A DNA stretch of 64,000 bases, taken from NCBI GenBank assembly GCA_030584185.1, contig CP129495.1, positions 2,039,469 to 2,103,468 on the forward strand, given 5' to 3'. The translations under genes were made by a program, and so were the position numbers. This document shows, one piece after another, positions 15,889 through 23,458 of the stretch. The notes below the pieces were generated by a model. The model did no database searches and was not told the origin of the DNA. It worked only from the letters and a program-made list of their open reading frames with translations. The stretch comes from Acidimicrobiia bacterium. Lineage in GTDB: Bacteria; Actinomycetota; Acidimicrobiia; Spongiisociales; UBA11373. Each line of letters starts with the position of its first letter. Within the stretch, counting starts at the first letter, position 1.

Positions 15889-17069
15889 GCGACATCGTCG
15901 ACCTGGTCGACGGGCTCGATCTGGTGGTGGCGCTCGCCGACGGAGGCTTGGCCGAGACCGACCTGGCGACGGCGCGTCGTGATGCGCTTCGGGCGCGCCG
16001 CGAGGTCGGCCACCTCGGGGCGACGCTCGTCGCCGCTCTCATCGGGGGCACCGGTGTGGGCAAGTCGAGCCTGCTCAACGCCATCGCCGGCGAGGAGGTC
16101 TCCACCACCGGATCGCTGCGCCCTCACACGGTCGAGCCGATCGCATGGGTCCCGAGAGACGCCGAACCGTCGCTGGTGGCGGCGCTGCACGCCATGGACG
16201 TCCGCAAGAGCGTGACCCAGGATCGCATCGCAGGGCTGGCCGTCGTCGACCTCACCGACGTCGACTCCCTGCGGCGGAGCCATCGCCGGCTCGTCGAGGG
16301 GGTGCTGCCGCTCGTGGACCTGCTCGTCTGGGTGTTCGATCCGTTGAAGTACGCCGACCCCGAGGTCCATGGCCAGTTGATCGCCCCCATGGCCGGCGCC
16401 TCCGGCCGGATGATCTTCGTGGTCAATCAAGTCGACCGGGTTCCGGACCTGGATCGTCCCGCGCTGGCGGAGCACCTCGAGTCGCTGCTCCTCGATGCCG
16501 GGCTCTCGGACCCGGCGGTGTTCCTCACCGCGGCAGCGCCTCCGGTGGGCACACCGCTGGGAGTGGACGACCTGGTGGCGCACCTCTCAGGCCGGCTCGA
16601 CGAGAAACGGCTCCACCTGAGCCGGGCCGTGGAGGCGGTCAGGGACACGGCAGGCCGGGTGGCCGAGGCTGCGGGGGTGGCCGAGGTGGCGAGCCTCGAC
16701 TTCGAGAATCGTTGGTCGGAGGCGTGCTCCGAGGTGATCGCGCTCGGCGGGCCCGGTTGCGGTCCGCATCGGGTCGAGCAGGCCCTTGTCGTCGTCGAGC
16801 GGATGGTGGCCAGGCTCTCGGTCGAGGCGGGCCGGACCTTCGGCGCTCGGATCCGGAGGGAGTGCCCGCCGGAATGGATCGAGCAGGGTGTCCGACGCGC
16901 TCTCGCCGCAGGAGGCGGCGAGGCGATCGCCGCCGAGCTTCAGCGGTCCATCGGCGCCCCGTTGCGCCTGCTGCTGTGGGAGCGTGCCGCTCTCGCCGCA
17001 GCCGTCGCCGGTTTGGCCGTGGAGACCGAAGAGGCGGGCTCCAGGCTGAGAGCCGGCAGGCGAACCTAG
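15885..17069 (+). CDS. Dynamin-like/YfjP-type GTPase, second of a tandem pair
   Basis: 394 residues. G1 is GGTGVGKS at 54-61 (Lys60), followed by LLNAIAGEEVSTTGSLRPHT; G4 is NQVD at 181-184, close to the canonical NKxD. The DxxG site is altered to DLTDVDS. The C-terminal 180 residues are helical and end in an Ala/Leu-rich stretch (LLLWERAALAAAVAGLAV) that could contact membrane. Paired GTPases of this kind occur in actinobacteria (DynA/DynB and IniA/IniC are known examples); orthology to those is not claimed. The 3' end overlaps the convergent lipid kinase by 4 bases. Confidence 0.8.
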   Translation: MSDIVDLVDGLDLVVALADGGLAETDLATARRDALRARREVGHLGATLVAALIGGTGVGKSSLLNAIAGEEVSTTGSLRPHTVEPIAWVPRDAEPSLVAALHAMDVRKSVTQDRIAGLAVVDLTDVDSLRRSHRRLVEGVLPLVDLLVWVFDPLKYADPEVHGQLIAPMAGASGRMIFVVNQVDRVPDLDRPALAEHLESLLLDAGLSDPAVFLTAAAPPVGTPLGVDDLVAHLSGRLDEKRLHLSRAVEAVRDTAGRVAEAAGVAEVASLDFENRWSEACSEVIALGGPGCGPHRVEQALVVVERMVARLSVEAGRTFGARIRRECPPEWIEQGVRRALAAGGGEAIAAELQRSIGAPLRLLLWERAALAAAVAGLAVETEEAGSRLRAGRRT

Positions 17070-17998
17070 TCCCTGTCGGCACCGGACTCGGAGGGGTCCA
17101 ACAGGCTCAGCCCGTCCGGGACCATCTCCAGAGAGAGACGGTCCACCCGTCCGAACGTCTCGCCGTCTGCCTCGAAGGCGACCGGCCCTTGGGCGACGAC
17201 CTCGATGGAAGAGATCGGGTGCCAGGTGTTCACCCCGGCGATGCCGTCGGGGGAACGGCGCAGGCCGGTGGCTGCGATCACCCGAAGCAGGCGGAGAGGG
17301 TCGACTCGCTGCACGGCCAGGGCACTGGGACCGCCGGCAGGATGCAGCGACAGGGAGCGCCTCCCCAAGTATGTGAATCGTTCCCCCACCTGCGCGATCA
17401 GGGTCACCGCCTCCACGGTCTCGCCGTCGACCGTGGCCAGGAGTTCGGGACGCCTCCTGCTGAAGCGGCGGGCGGTTCGTAGGGCACTGGAGGCGTAGTG
17501 CCAGGCGCCTGCCCCCACCTTCTTGAGGGGCCTGCGATCGGACTCGGCGATGACCTCGGCATCGAAGCCCACGCCGGCGGCGAACACGGCGATACGGTCG
17601 AAAGACCCGCTGCCGGCAACGGCGTGGAGCCGGGCGACCGGAAGCAGGCGGATCCGATTCGACCCGGCCAGGACGCGCGCCGTCTTCCGGGCCGAGCGAG
17701 GATGCCCGGTCAGCCGGGCGAACACGTTGGTCGTGCCTGCCGGTATCACCGCCATGACGGCAGAGGAGCCGTGCAGTGCGTTGGCGACCCGATGGACGAT
17801 GCCGTCGCCGCCCATGGCGGCGACCACCTCCACGCCCTCGCCGGCGGCCCTGGTGGCGGTCTCCTCGGCAGCCTCGGGTCCGTCGGGCCACACCGAGGTC
17901 ACCCGGAAGGCCTCGCCGAGGATCCCCACCACCTCGCGGTGGGTCGACGAGTTGAAGCCCGAGGCTGCCGGGTTGGCGATCAGCAGCATGCTGCGCAT
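17066..17998 (-). CDS. Diacylglycerol kinase family lipid kinase
   Basis: Soluble DagK/YegS-type enzyme, 310 residues, that phosphorylates diacylglycerol or a related lipid with ATP. N-terminal LLIANPAASG, the nucleotide-binding AMGGDGIVHRVANAL at about 61-75, and IPAGTTNVFAR at about 85-95 are diagnostic. A second domain with AAGVGFDAEVI follows. TAGCCT (18010-18005) ends 6 bases before the ATG, indicating a leaderless message. It may feed phosphatidate into the same lipid pathway as PlsX/PlsY and PgpA, but the acceptor lipid is unknown. Confidence 0.9.
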   Translation of the reverse strand: MRSMLLIANPAASGFNSSTHREVVGILGEAFRVTSVWPDGPEAAEETATRAAGEGVEVVAAMGGDGIVHRVANALHGSSAVMAVIPAGTTNVFARLTGHPRSARKTARVLAGSNRIRLLPVARLHAVAGSGSFDRIAVFAAGVGFDAEVIAESDRRPLKKVGAGAWHYASSALRTARRFSRRRPELLATVDGETVEAVTLIAQVGERFTYLGRRSLSLHPAGGPSALAVQRVDPLRLLRVIAATGLRRSPDGIAGVNTWHPISSIEVVAQGPVAFEADGETFGRVDRLSLEMVPDGLSLLDPSESGADRD

Positions 17999-18004
17999 TC
18001 GTCG

Positions 18005-18034
18005 AGGCTACCGGTGTGGTACTGCGGGTAGGCT
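18005..18034. promoter_or_regulatory. Divergent leaderless promoters, lipid kinase and phosphoribosyltransferase
   Basis: Minus-strand TAGCCT (18010-18005) and plus-strand TAGGCT (18029-18034) lie 18 bases apart. The latter ends 6 bases before the second of two adjacent GTG codons (18041), which is why I start the phosphoribosyltransferase there and not at 18038. Confidence 0.55.
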
Positions 18035-18040
18035 CGGGTG

Positions 18041-18670
18041 GTGCGCAGGTTCGAGGATCGACGGCACGCTGGGCGCCTCCTGGGGTCGTTGCTCTCCCAC
18101 CTCGCCGGGACCCGACCCGTGGTTCTGGGCATTCCCCGAGGAGGCGTCGTCGTCGCCGCCGAGATCGCAGATGCTCTCGGTGGCAGCCTGGGGGCCCTGG
18201 TGGCGGTGAAGGTGAGAGCACCGTTCAATCAGGAGCTGGCGATAGGAGCGGTGGCTCCCGGCGCCGAGCCGACCCTCGACCGCGGGCTTCTCGATCGTCT
18301 CGGCCTGTCACCGGCAGATTGTGACCGGGCGGTGGAGGTCGCCGTCGCCGAGGCCTCCCGCCGTCAGTCGGTGTTCGGGGCGGTGCCACCACTCGAGGGT
18401 GCCACCATCGTGGTCGCCGACGACGGGGTGGCGACGGGTGCCACGCTCGAGGCCGCCCTGGGCAGGGCCCGCGGCGGCCGGCCCGACCGCCTGGTGTGTG
18501 CCATCCCGGTGGGACCTCCCGACACGGTGGCGCGGCTGGCGGCCCTGGTCGACGAGATGGTGTGCCCGCTGCAGCCGGCTCGGTTCGGCGCCGTCGGAGA
18601 GTTCTTCGAAGACTTCGGTCAGGTGCCGGACGACGAGGTGCTCAGCCTGTTGGGTCGCCCACCGGCCTAG
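18041..18670 (+). CDS. Phosphoribosyltransferase domain protein
   Basis: 209 residues with a type I phosphoribosyltransferase fold. N-terminal VVLGIPRGGVVVAAEIADAL, and the PRPP loop VVADDGVATGATLEAAL at about 128-144. The middle contains VKVRAPFNQELAIGAVAPG, typical of the stand-alone predicted phosphoribosyltransferases that are often fused or adjacent to dienelactone hydrolase-like proteins. No such partner is present here. The base substrate is unknown. GTG start chosen from promoter spacing. It stands alone between the lipid kinase and a small ORF. Confidence 0.85.
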   Translation: MRRFEDRRHAGRLLGSLLSHLAGTRPVVLGIPRGGVVVAAEIADALGGSLGALVAVKVRAPFNQELAIGAVAPGAEPTLDRGLLDRLGLSPADCDRAVEVAVAEASRRQSVFGAVPPLEGATIVVADDGVATGATLEAALGRARGGRPDRLVCAIPVGPPDTVARLAALVDEMVCPLQPARFGAVGEFFEDFGQVPDDEVLSLLGRPPA

Positions 18671-18741
18671 TTCGATCCTTCCCCGAACATGTGGATGGGG
18701 TGGGAACGGTTCATGTCACTGCCGCGTTGTACGTTGTGACC

Positions 18742-18873
18742 ATGAAGAAGGAACGATCGATGAACGAAGCCGCCTTGTCCCTTTTCGTGCGTCTCCTCGA
18801 CGCCGATGTGGTGGATCGCTGCCCGGAGCCCGGTTGCTCCTGGTGCCATCCGGCGGTGCCGGCAGCAGCCTGA
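18742..18873 (+). CDS. Candidate small Cys-rich protein, 43 aa
   Basis: Short ORF not overlapping any other gene. The peptide has a helical N-terminal half (MNEAALSLFVRLLDADVVD) and a C-terminal CPEPGCSWCHPA, a C-x4-C-x2-CH cluster that could bind a metal. Two starts are possible: ATG 18742, 6 bases after TACGTT (18730-18735) as in the other leaderless genes here, or ATG 18760, 6 bases after AAGGAACG. Both give the same Cys motif. The stop lies 54 bases before the MFS start. Function unknown; it could also be chance. Confidence 0.5.
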   Translation: MKKERSMNEAALSLFVRLLDADVVDRCPEPGCSWCHPAVPAAA

Positions 18874-18927
18874 GTGTCGCCGTGGCAGAGGCCGAGAGTT
18901 CGTTCGGCCGCTGTTACCTTGACACCG

Positions 18928-20211
18928 GTGGAGAACACCTGGCGGCCCACCAGACGCAGCGTCGCCTCGTGGGCCGTCTACGACCTGGCCAACACCATCT
19001 TCGCCCTCGGCGTCGGCTCACTCTTCTTCGCCGAGTGGCTCACCGACAACCGTTCGGGGCTGCCTTCCTGGCTTACCCGGGGCGACACCGCCGACCTGGC
19101 CCTCACGCTCGCCGTCGATGCCGCCATGGTGGTGGTCATCTTCTTGGGCCCGTGGATCGGCGCTCGTAGCGATCACCGCGGATCACGGCGCGGATACCTG
19201 ATGCCCCTGACCCTGGTGGCCGTGGTGCCCACCTTCTTTCTCGCTTCGGTCGGCGTGGTGCCCTCGCTCATCCTGTTCTCGATCGCCCTGATCGGGTTCA
19301 ACCTCGGCTCCGTGGTCTACGACGCCCTACTCCCCGAGGTCTCGACCCCGGCCAACGTGGGGTTGGTGTCCGGCTTCGGGATCGCCGTCGGCTACCTCGG
19401 ATCGTTCATCGCCGTGGGCGTCGGGGCGCTGCTGCTCGACTCTCACGGCCCCGCCACGGTGTTCCGTGTGATCGCCGTGCTGTTCCTGGTCTTCGCCATC
19501 CCCACCTTCCTCTGGGTTCGGGAGCGCCCGCGGGTCGCCGAGGCGGGACCGCCGCCCGGGATCGGTTCCAGCGTGCGGCGGCTTGCCGCCTCGTGGAGAC
19601 GCGCCCGCCTCCACCGAGGCGTGGCCCGCTTCCTGGTCGGGAGGTTCTTCTACACCGATGCCGTCAACACACTCATCGGCGGGTTCCTCACCATCTATGC
19701 CAAGGAGGAGTTGGGTTTCACCTCCGGCGAGCTCCAGGCACTGCTGACGGTGGCCATCACCACCGCAATACTCGGCGGGGCGGTGGGGGGCCGGTATGTG
19801 GACCGTTTCGGGCCGCGCCGGCTCCTCCACGGCGTCCTCTACGCCTGGATGGTGGCGATGTCGATGGGAGTCGCCGCCGGCGCCGCCGGGATCAAGGCAT
19901 TGGCCTGGCCGCTCGGTGCCCTGGGAGGCGCCGCACTGGGTGCCACCTGGGCGGCGGATCGCGTCTACATGCAGCGGATCTCGCCGCCTCGGCATCTCGG
20001 GGAGTTCTACGGCCTCTACGCCACCGTCGGCCGGTTCGCCACCTTCCTCGGGCCGCTGGTTTGGGGGCTCATCGTCACCGCAGCCGGTCTGCCCCGAGAG
20101 GTCGCCCTGGGTGCACTCATCGGGTTCCTCGTCGTGGCACGCCTGATCCTGCAGGGGGTGGACGACTCCCCCCGCCAGTGGTCTGCATCCGACCTGGTGG
20201 CGGCCGGCTGA
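18928..20211 (+). CDS. MFS transporter, UMF1/Atg22-like family
   Basis: Polytopic membrane protein of 427 residues with about 12 helices. The family signature is ASWAVYDLANTIFALGVGSLFFAEW in helix 1 (given here as the segment at about 13-37), then SDHRGSRRGYLMP in loop 2-3, GFNLGSVVYDALLPEV in helix 4 and YAKEELGFTSGELQ later. GTG start at 18928, 7 bases after TACCTT (18915-18920). A second UMF1-type protein is encoded at 28424-29776. Substrates of bacterial UMF1 proteins are unknown. Confidence 0.88.
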   Translation: MENTWRPTRRSVASWAVYDLANTIFALGVGSLFFAEWLTDNRSGLPSWLTRGDTADLALTLAVDAAMVVVIFLGPWIGARSDHRGSRRGYLMPLTLVAVVPTFFLASVGVVPSLILFSIALIGFNLGSVVYDALLPEVSTPANVGLVSGFGIAVGYLGSFIAVGVGALLLDSHGPATVFRVIAVLFLVFAIPTFLWVRERPRVAEAGPPPGIGSSVRRLAASWRRARLHRGVARFLVGRFFYTDAVNTLIGGFLTIYAKEELGFTSGELQALLTVAITTAILGGAVGGRYVDRFGPRRLLHGVLYAWMVAMSMGVAAGAAGIKALAWPLGALGGAALGATWAADRVYMQRISPPRHLGEFYGLYATVGRFATFLGPLVWGLIVTAAGLPREVALGALIGFLVVARLILQGVDDSPRQWSASDLVAAG

Positions 20212-20229
20212 GGAGGTCCCGGGGTCACG

Positions 20230-20246
20230 GGCGACGCCGGCGGCGT
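20230..20246. repeat. 17-base palindromic repeat, copy A (copy B at 27530-27546)
   Basis: GGCGACGCCGGCGGCGT occurs here and again at 27530-27546 in another intergenic region. It is short and GC-only, so chance is possible, but both copies are intergenic and self-complementary. Confidence 0.35.
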
Positions 20247-20248
20247 CG
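20232..20248 (+). terminator. Small hairpin after the MFS gene
   Basis: CGACGCC-GGC-GGCGTCG gives a 7-bp stem with a 3-base loop, 20 bases past the MFS stop. No T-run. Seventeen bases of it recur at 27530-27546. Confidence 0.4.
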
Positions 20249-20306
20249 GTTATCGACCGGCACCGCGACGGGCCATACTTGGGAGTCGACGACGCCAGGA
20301 GGACCG

Positions 20307-21863
20307 ATGTTTCAGCCGTACCGACCAGAGCCGTACTCGGATTTCGCCGAGCCGGCGGCACGCGCCGCCTATGAGCTGGCCCTGGCCGGAGTCCGGGGGC
20401 GCTTCGGCGCAGAGTACGGCCTGGTGATCGCCGGCGAGACCGTGGTCACCGGTGACTGGATCGACTCGGTCAACCCGGCTCGTCCTGCAGAGGTGGTCGG
20501 TCGTGTGGCATCCGGCGGTGCTGCAGAGGCCGAGGCAGCCTTGGAGGCGGCGTGGGCCGCCTTCGCCGTCTGGTCGGCACTCGACGCCCTGGAACGCTCT
20601 CGCCTCGGGATGAAGCTGGCGGCGATCATGCGTCGTAACAAGTTCGAACTGGCCGCCATCGAGACCTTCGAGGCAGGCAAGAACTGGGCCGAAGCCGAGG
20701 CCGACGTGGCCGAGGCGATCGACTTCGTGGACTACTACGCCCGGCAGGCTCTGGAGATGGCCGAGCCCATCCCGGTGATGAGCGTGCCGGGCGAGGAGAA
20801 CGAGTCGCACCTGGTTCCGATCGGTGCCGGGGTCGTCATCCCGCCGTGGAACTTCCCCGGGGCGATCCTGGTGGGAATGGCCATGGGCCCGGTCCTCGCC
20901 GGCAACACCGTCGTGGTCAAGCCGGCCTCCAACACGCCGGTCCTCGGTGCGCGCTGGATGGAGATGCTCGACGAGGCGGGGTTCCCGCCCGGGGTGGTCA
21001 ACTATGTGCCGGGCCCGGGCGGCGAGATCGGCGACCTCCTGGTCGATCATCCTCGGACCCGGTTCATCAATTTCACCGGTTCCAAGGATGTGGGTCTCCG
21101 CATCGCCGAACGGTCGGCTCGGGTTCATCCCGGCCAGCGCTGGCTGAAGCGGGCCTTCATGGAGATGGGCGGCAAGGACGCCATGATCGTCGACGAGACC
21201 GCCGACCTCGCGGCAGCCGCCGCCGACGCCGTGCGGTCCGCCTTCGGGTTTCAGGGGCAGAAGTGCTCTGCGGCGTCACGCCTCATCCTGGTCGAGTCGG
21301 TCCACGACGAGGTGTTGGAGCGGGTGATCGCCGGTGTGGCGGCTCTGGAGATGGGCCCACCCGAGGAGAACAAGGCGGTGGGTCCGGTCATCTCGGCGGC
21401 ACAGCACCGCTCGGTGCTCGCCGAGATCGCCTCGGGCAGAGACGAGGCCAGGCTGCTCGCCGGGGGGGAGGCGGTCGACATGGATGGTGGCTGGTACCTC
21501 CAGCCGACCGTCTTCGCCGGTGTCGACCCGAAGGCGAGACTTGCCCAGCACGAGATCTTCGGGCCGGTGCTCTCTGTGATCTCGGCCCGGGACTTCGACC
21601 ACGCCCTGGAGATCGCCAACGGGACCGAGTTCGGGCTGACAGGTGGCCTCTACTCGCGTCGACGGGACCGGATCGACCGGGCGCGGCGCGAGTTTCGAGT
21701 GGGGAACCTCTACATCAACCGCAAGATCACCGGCGCCCTGGTCGGTGTGCAGCCCTTCGGAGGTTTCGACATGTCGGGTTCCAACTCGAAGGCGGGCGGA
21801 CCCGACTATCTGCGGCTGTTCATGGAGATGAAGACCGTCTCCGAACGCTGGGTCTCCAGCTGA
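20307..21863 (+). CDS. pruA: L-glutamate gamma-semialdehyde dehydrogenase (1-pyrroline-5-carboxylate dehydrogenase)
   Basis: Oxidises glutamate semialdehyde to glutamate with NAD+, the second step of proline degradation. 518 residues, the length of the stand-alone RocA/PruA form. IPPWNFPGAILVGM binds the cofactor, FTGSKDVG is the Rossmann loop, Glu286 (MEMGGKD) and Cys320 (GQKCSAAS) are catalytic. AGGAGGA precedes the ATG by 5 bases and fixes the start. No proline dehydrogenase gene is adjacent, which is unusual but not rare. It supplies glutamate, the substrate of gdhA elsewhere in the window. Confidence 0.93.
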   Translation: MFQPYRPEPYSDFAEPAARAAYELALAGVRGRFGAEYGLVIAGETVVTGDWIDSVNPARPAEVVGRVASGGAAEAEAALEAAWAAFAVWSALDALERSRLGMKLAAIMRRNKFELAAIETFEAGKNWAEAEADVAEAIDFVDYYARQALEMAEPIPVMSVPGEENESHLVPIGAGVVIPPWNFPGAILVGMAMGPVLAGNTVVVKPASNTPVLGARWMEMLDEAGFPPGVVNYVPGPGGEIGDLLVDHPRTRFINFTGSKDVGLRIAERSARVHPGQRWLKRAFMEMGGKDAMIVDETADLAAAAADAVRSAFGFQGQKCSAASRLILVESVHDEVLERVIAGVAALEMGPPEENKAVGPVISAAQHRSVLAEIASGRDEARLLAGGEAVDMDGGWYLQPTVFAGVDPKARLAQHEIFGPVLSVISARDFDHALEIANGTEFGLTGGLYSRRRDRIDRARREFRVGNLYINRKITGALVGVQPFGGFDMSGSNSKAGGPDYLRLFMEMKTVSERWVSS

Positions 21864-21881
21864 ACCCCGGCCCCGCCGAGC

Positions 21882-21900
21882 CACCCGTCGTCGCCGGGTG
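21882..21900 (+). terminator. Weak hairpin after pruA
   Basis: CACCCG (21882-21887) pairs with CGGGTG (21895-21900) across a 7-base loop, 18 bases after the pruA stop and upstream of the DUF2079 promoter. No T-run. Confidence 0.35.
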
Positions 21901-21942
21901 CAATCCGTTGGCGACGCAGGGGTGCCCGGTACCCTCGCAGCG

Positions 21943-23433
21943 GTGAACACCAGCGGCGCCCCCGAACCGGCCGTCGAGGAGCGGAAGCCCCTCTCGGCGT
22001 GGCTGCTCGGTGGTTCCCGCAGCGACCGGCTGTGGCGACTCGCCTTTGCAGCCGCACTGGTGTGGTGGGTGTGGAACTTCACCCACACCTCGTTGCGCGT
22101 CCATCACGGTCTGGGGACCTCGGCGTACGACTACGGCCTCTACGACCAGGGAGTGTGGCTGCTCTCTCGACTCGAGGCGCCGTTCATCACGCTGATGGGA
22201 CGCAACCTGTTCGGTGACCACGTCTCCCTGATCCTTGTGGTCCTAGTGCCGTTCTACTGGTTTCTTCCCGGCGCCGGGACCCTGTTCACTTTTCAGTCGA
22301 TCGGGCTCGCCGGGGGAGCGATCCCGGTCTACCTGCTGGCGCGGCGTCTGCTGGGGAGCGAGCCGGTGGCAGTGTTGCTCGGCGTCGCCTTCCTTGCCAA
22401 CCCTGCCCTGGGTGGCACCGCAATGGAGCAGTTCCATCCCGATTCGGCGTTGCCCTTGCTGTTCGGATTCGCCGTCTACTTCGCCGTCACCTCCCGATGG
22501 GGTCCTTACGCCGTGTTCGTGGTGCTGGCGCTCCTGGTCAAGGAGGACGTGGCCCTCCTGGTCATACCCCTGGGTGTCTGGGTGGCGTTCCGGCGGGACC
22601 GCACCATCGGTCTGGCGACGCTCGCCTTCGGTGTGGGGTCCCTCCTCTTCGGTATCGTCGTGCTGTTCGCACTGTCCGGAGTCGCCTTCCCCAACGCGTG
22701 GCGGATTCCTTTCGGAGGCGTGACCGGCCTCGTGGCGGCCACCCTGAGCCGGCCCGGTGAGGTATTCCGGTACTTGCTCGCCGACGGGCGACCCTGGTAC
22801 CTGTGGCAGCTGACCGCCCCCTTTGCCGGTGTGTTCCTGTTCGCCCCCGAGATCGCAGCCGTGTCGGTGCTGGTGATCGTGAGCAACGTGATCAGCACCT
22901 TCGGGTACCAGCACATGATCGGCTTTCACTACACCGCCCCACTGCTGCCCGGACTCGCCCTGGGGACCGTGTGGGCGATCTCACGAATCCCTGCCGGCCG
23001 CTTTCGCAGAGGCGCGCTCACGGCGGTGGTGGTCATGAGCCTTTGGACCGGGTACCTGTGGGGGGAGTTCCCGTTCTCACGAGCCCCCGGCGCCCACTGG
23101 CCGCCAGATCAACCTTCGGCGGTGTGGGCCCGCGATCTGATGGATCTGGTCCCGGACGACGCCGTGGTGTCGGCTCACTGGTCGATCACACCTCACCTGG
23201 CTCATCGCCGGGAGATCTACATGTTCCCCACCCCGTTCTACGCCTTGTTGTACGGGCCGCAGGACCAGGTCGTCGCCCTGGAGGGCAGCAGGCTGCCTCA
23301 GGCCGACGGTGTCGAGTACGTGTTCATCCCGACGGATCTGGACGAGCGCGATGGCGAGGTGTGGGACCGGGAGCAGCCCGCGTTCCAGTTGGTTGCGTCG
23401 AACGAGGCCTGGCAGCTGTGGCGTCGCCGCTGA
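21943..23433 (+). CDS. DUF2079 membrane protein, copy 1
   Basis: Polytopic membrane protein of 496 residues, about 9-11 helices. After a 35-residue cytoplasmic N-terminus comes WWVWNFTHTSLRVHHGLGTS, then YDQGVWLLSRLEAPFITLMG and NLFGDHVS, which recall the first extracytoplasmic loop of GT-C glycosyltransferase-like proteins. The C-terminal soluble part has VVSAHWSITPHLAHR and REIYMFPTPF. GTG start at 21943, 7 bases after TACCCT (21930-21935). The next gene is a close paralogue of the same length. Function of DUF2079 is unknown; glycosyl or lipid-sugar transfer is only a guess from fold. Confidence 0.85.
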   Translation: MNTSGAPEPAVEERKPLSAWLLGGSRSDRLWRLAFAAALVWWVWNFTHTSLRVHHGLGTSAYDYGLYDQGVWLLSRLEAPFITLMGRNLFGDHVSLILVVLVPFYWFLPGAGTLFTFQSIGLAGGAIPVYLLARRLLGSEPVAVLLGVAFLANPALGGTAMEQFHPDSALPLLFGFAVYFAVTSRWGPYAVFVVLALLVKEDVALLVIPLGVWVAFRRDRTIGLATLAFGVGSLLFGIVVLFALSGVAFPNAWRIPFGGVTGLVAATLSRPGEVFRYLLADGRPWYLWQLTAPFAGVFLFAPEIAAVSVLVIVSNVISTFGYQHMIGFHYTAPLLPGLALGTVWAISRIPAGRFRRGALTAVVVMSLWTGYLWGEFPFSRAPGAHWPPDQPSAVWARDLMDLVPDDAVVSAHWSITPHLAHRREIYMFPTPFYALLYGPQDQVVALEGSRLPQADGVEYVFIPTDLDERDGEVWDREQPAFQLVASNEAWQLWRRR

Positions 23434-23458
23434 GCGCTCGCTTCGACAACGATCGGTA

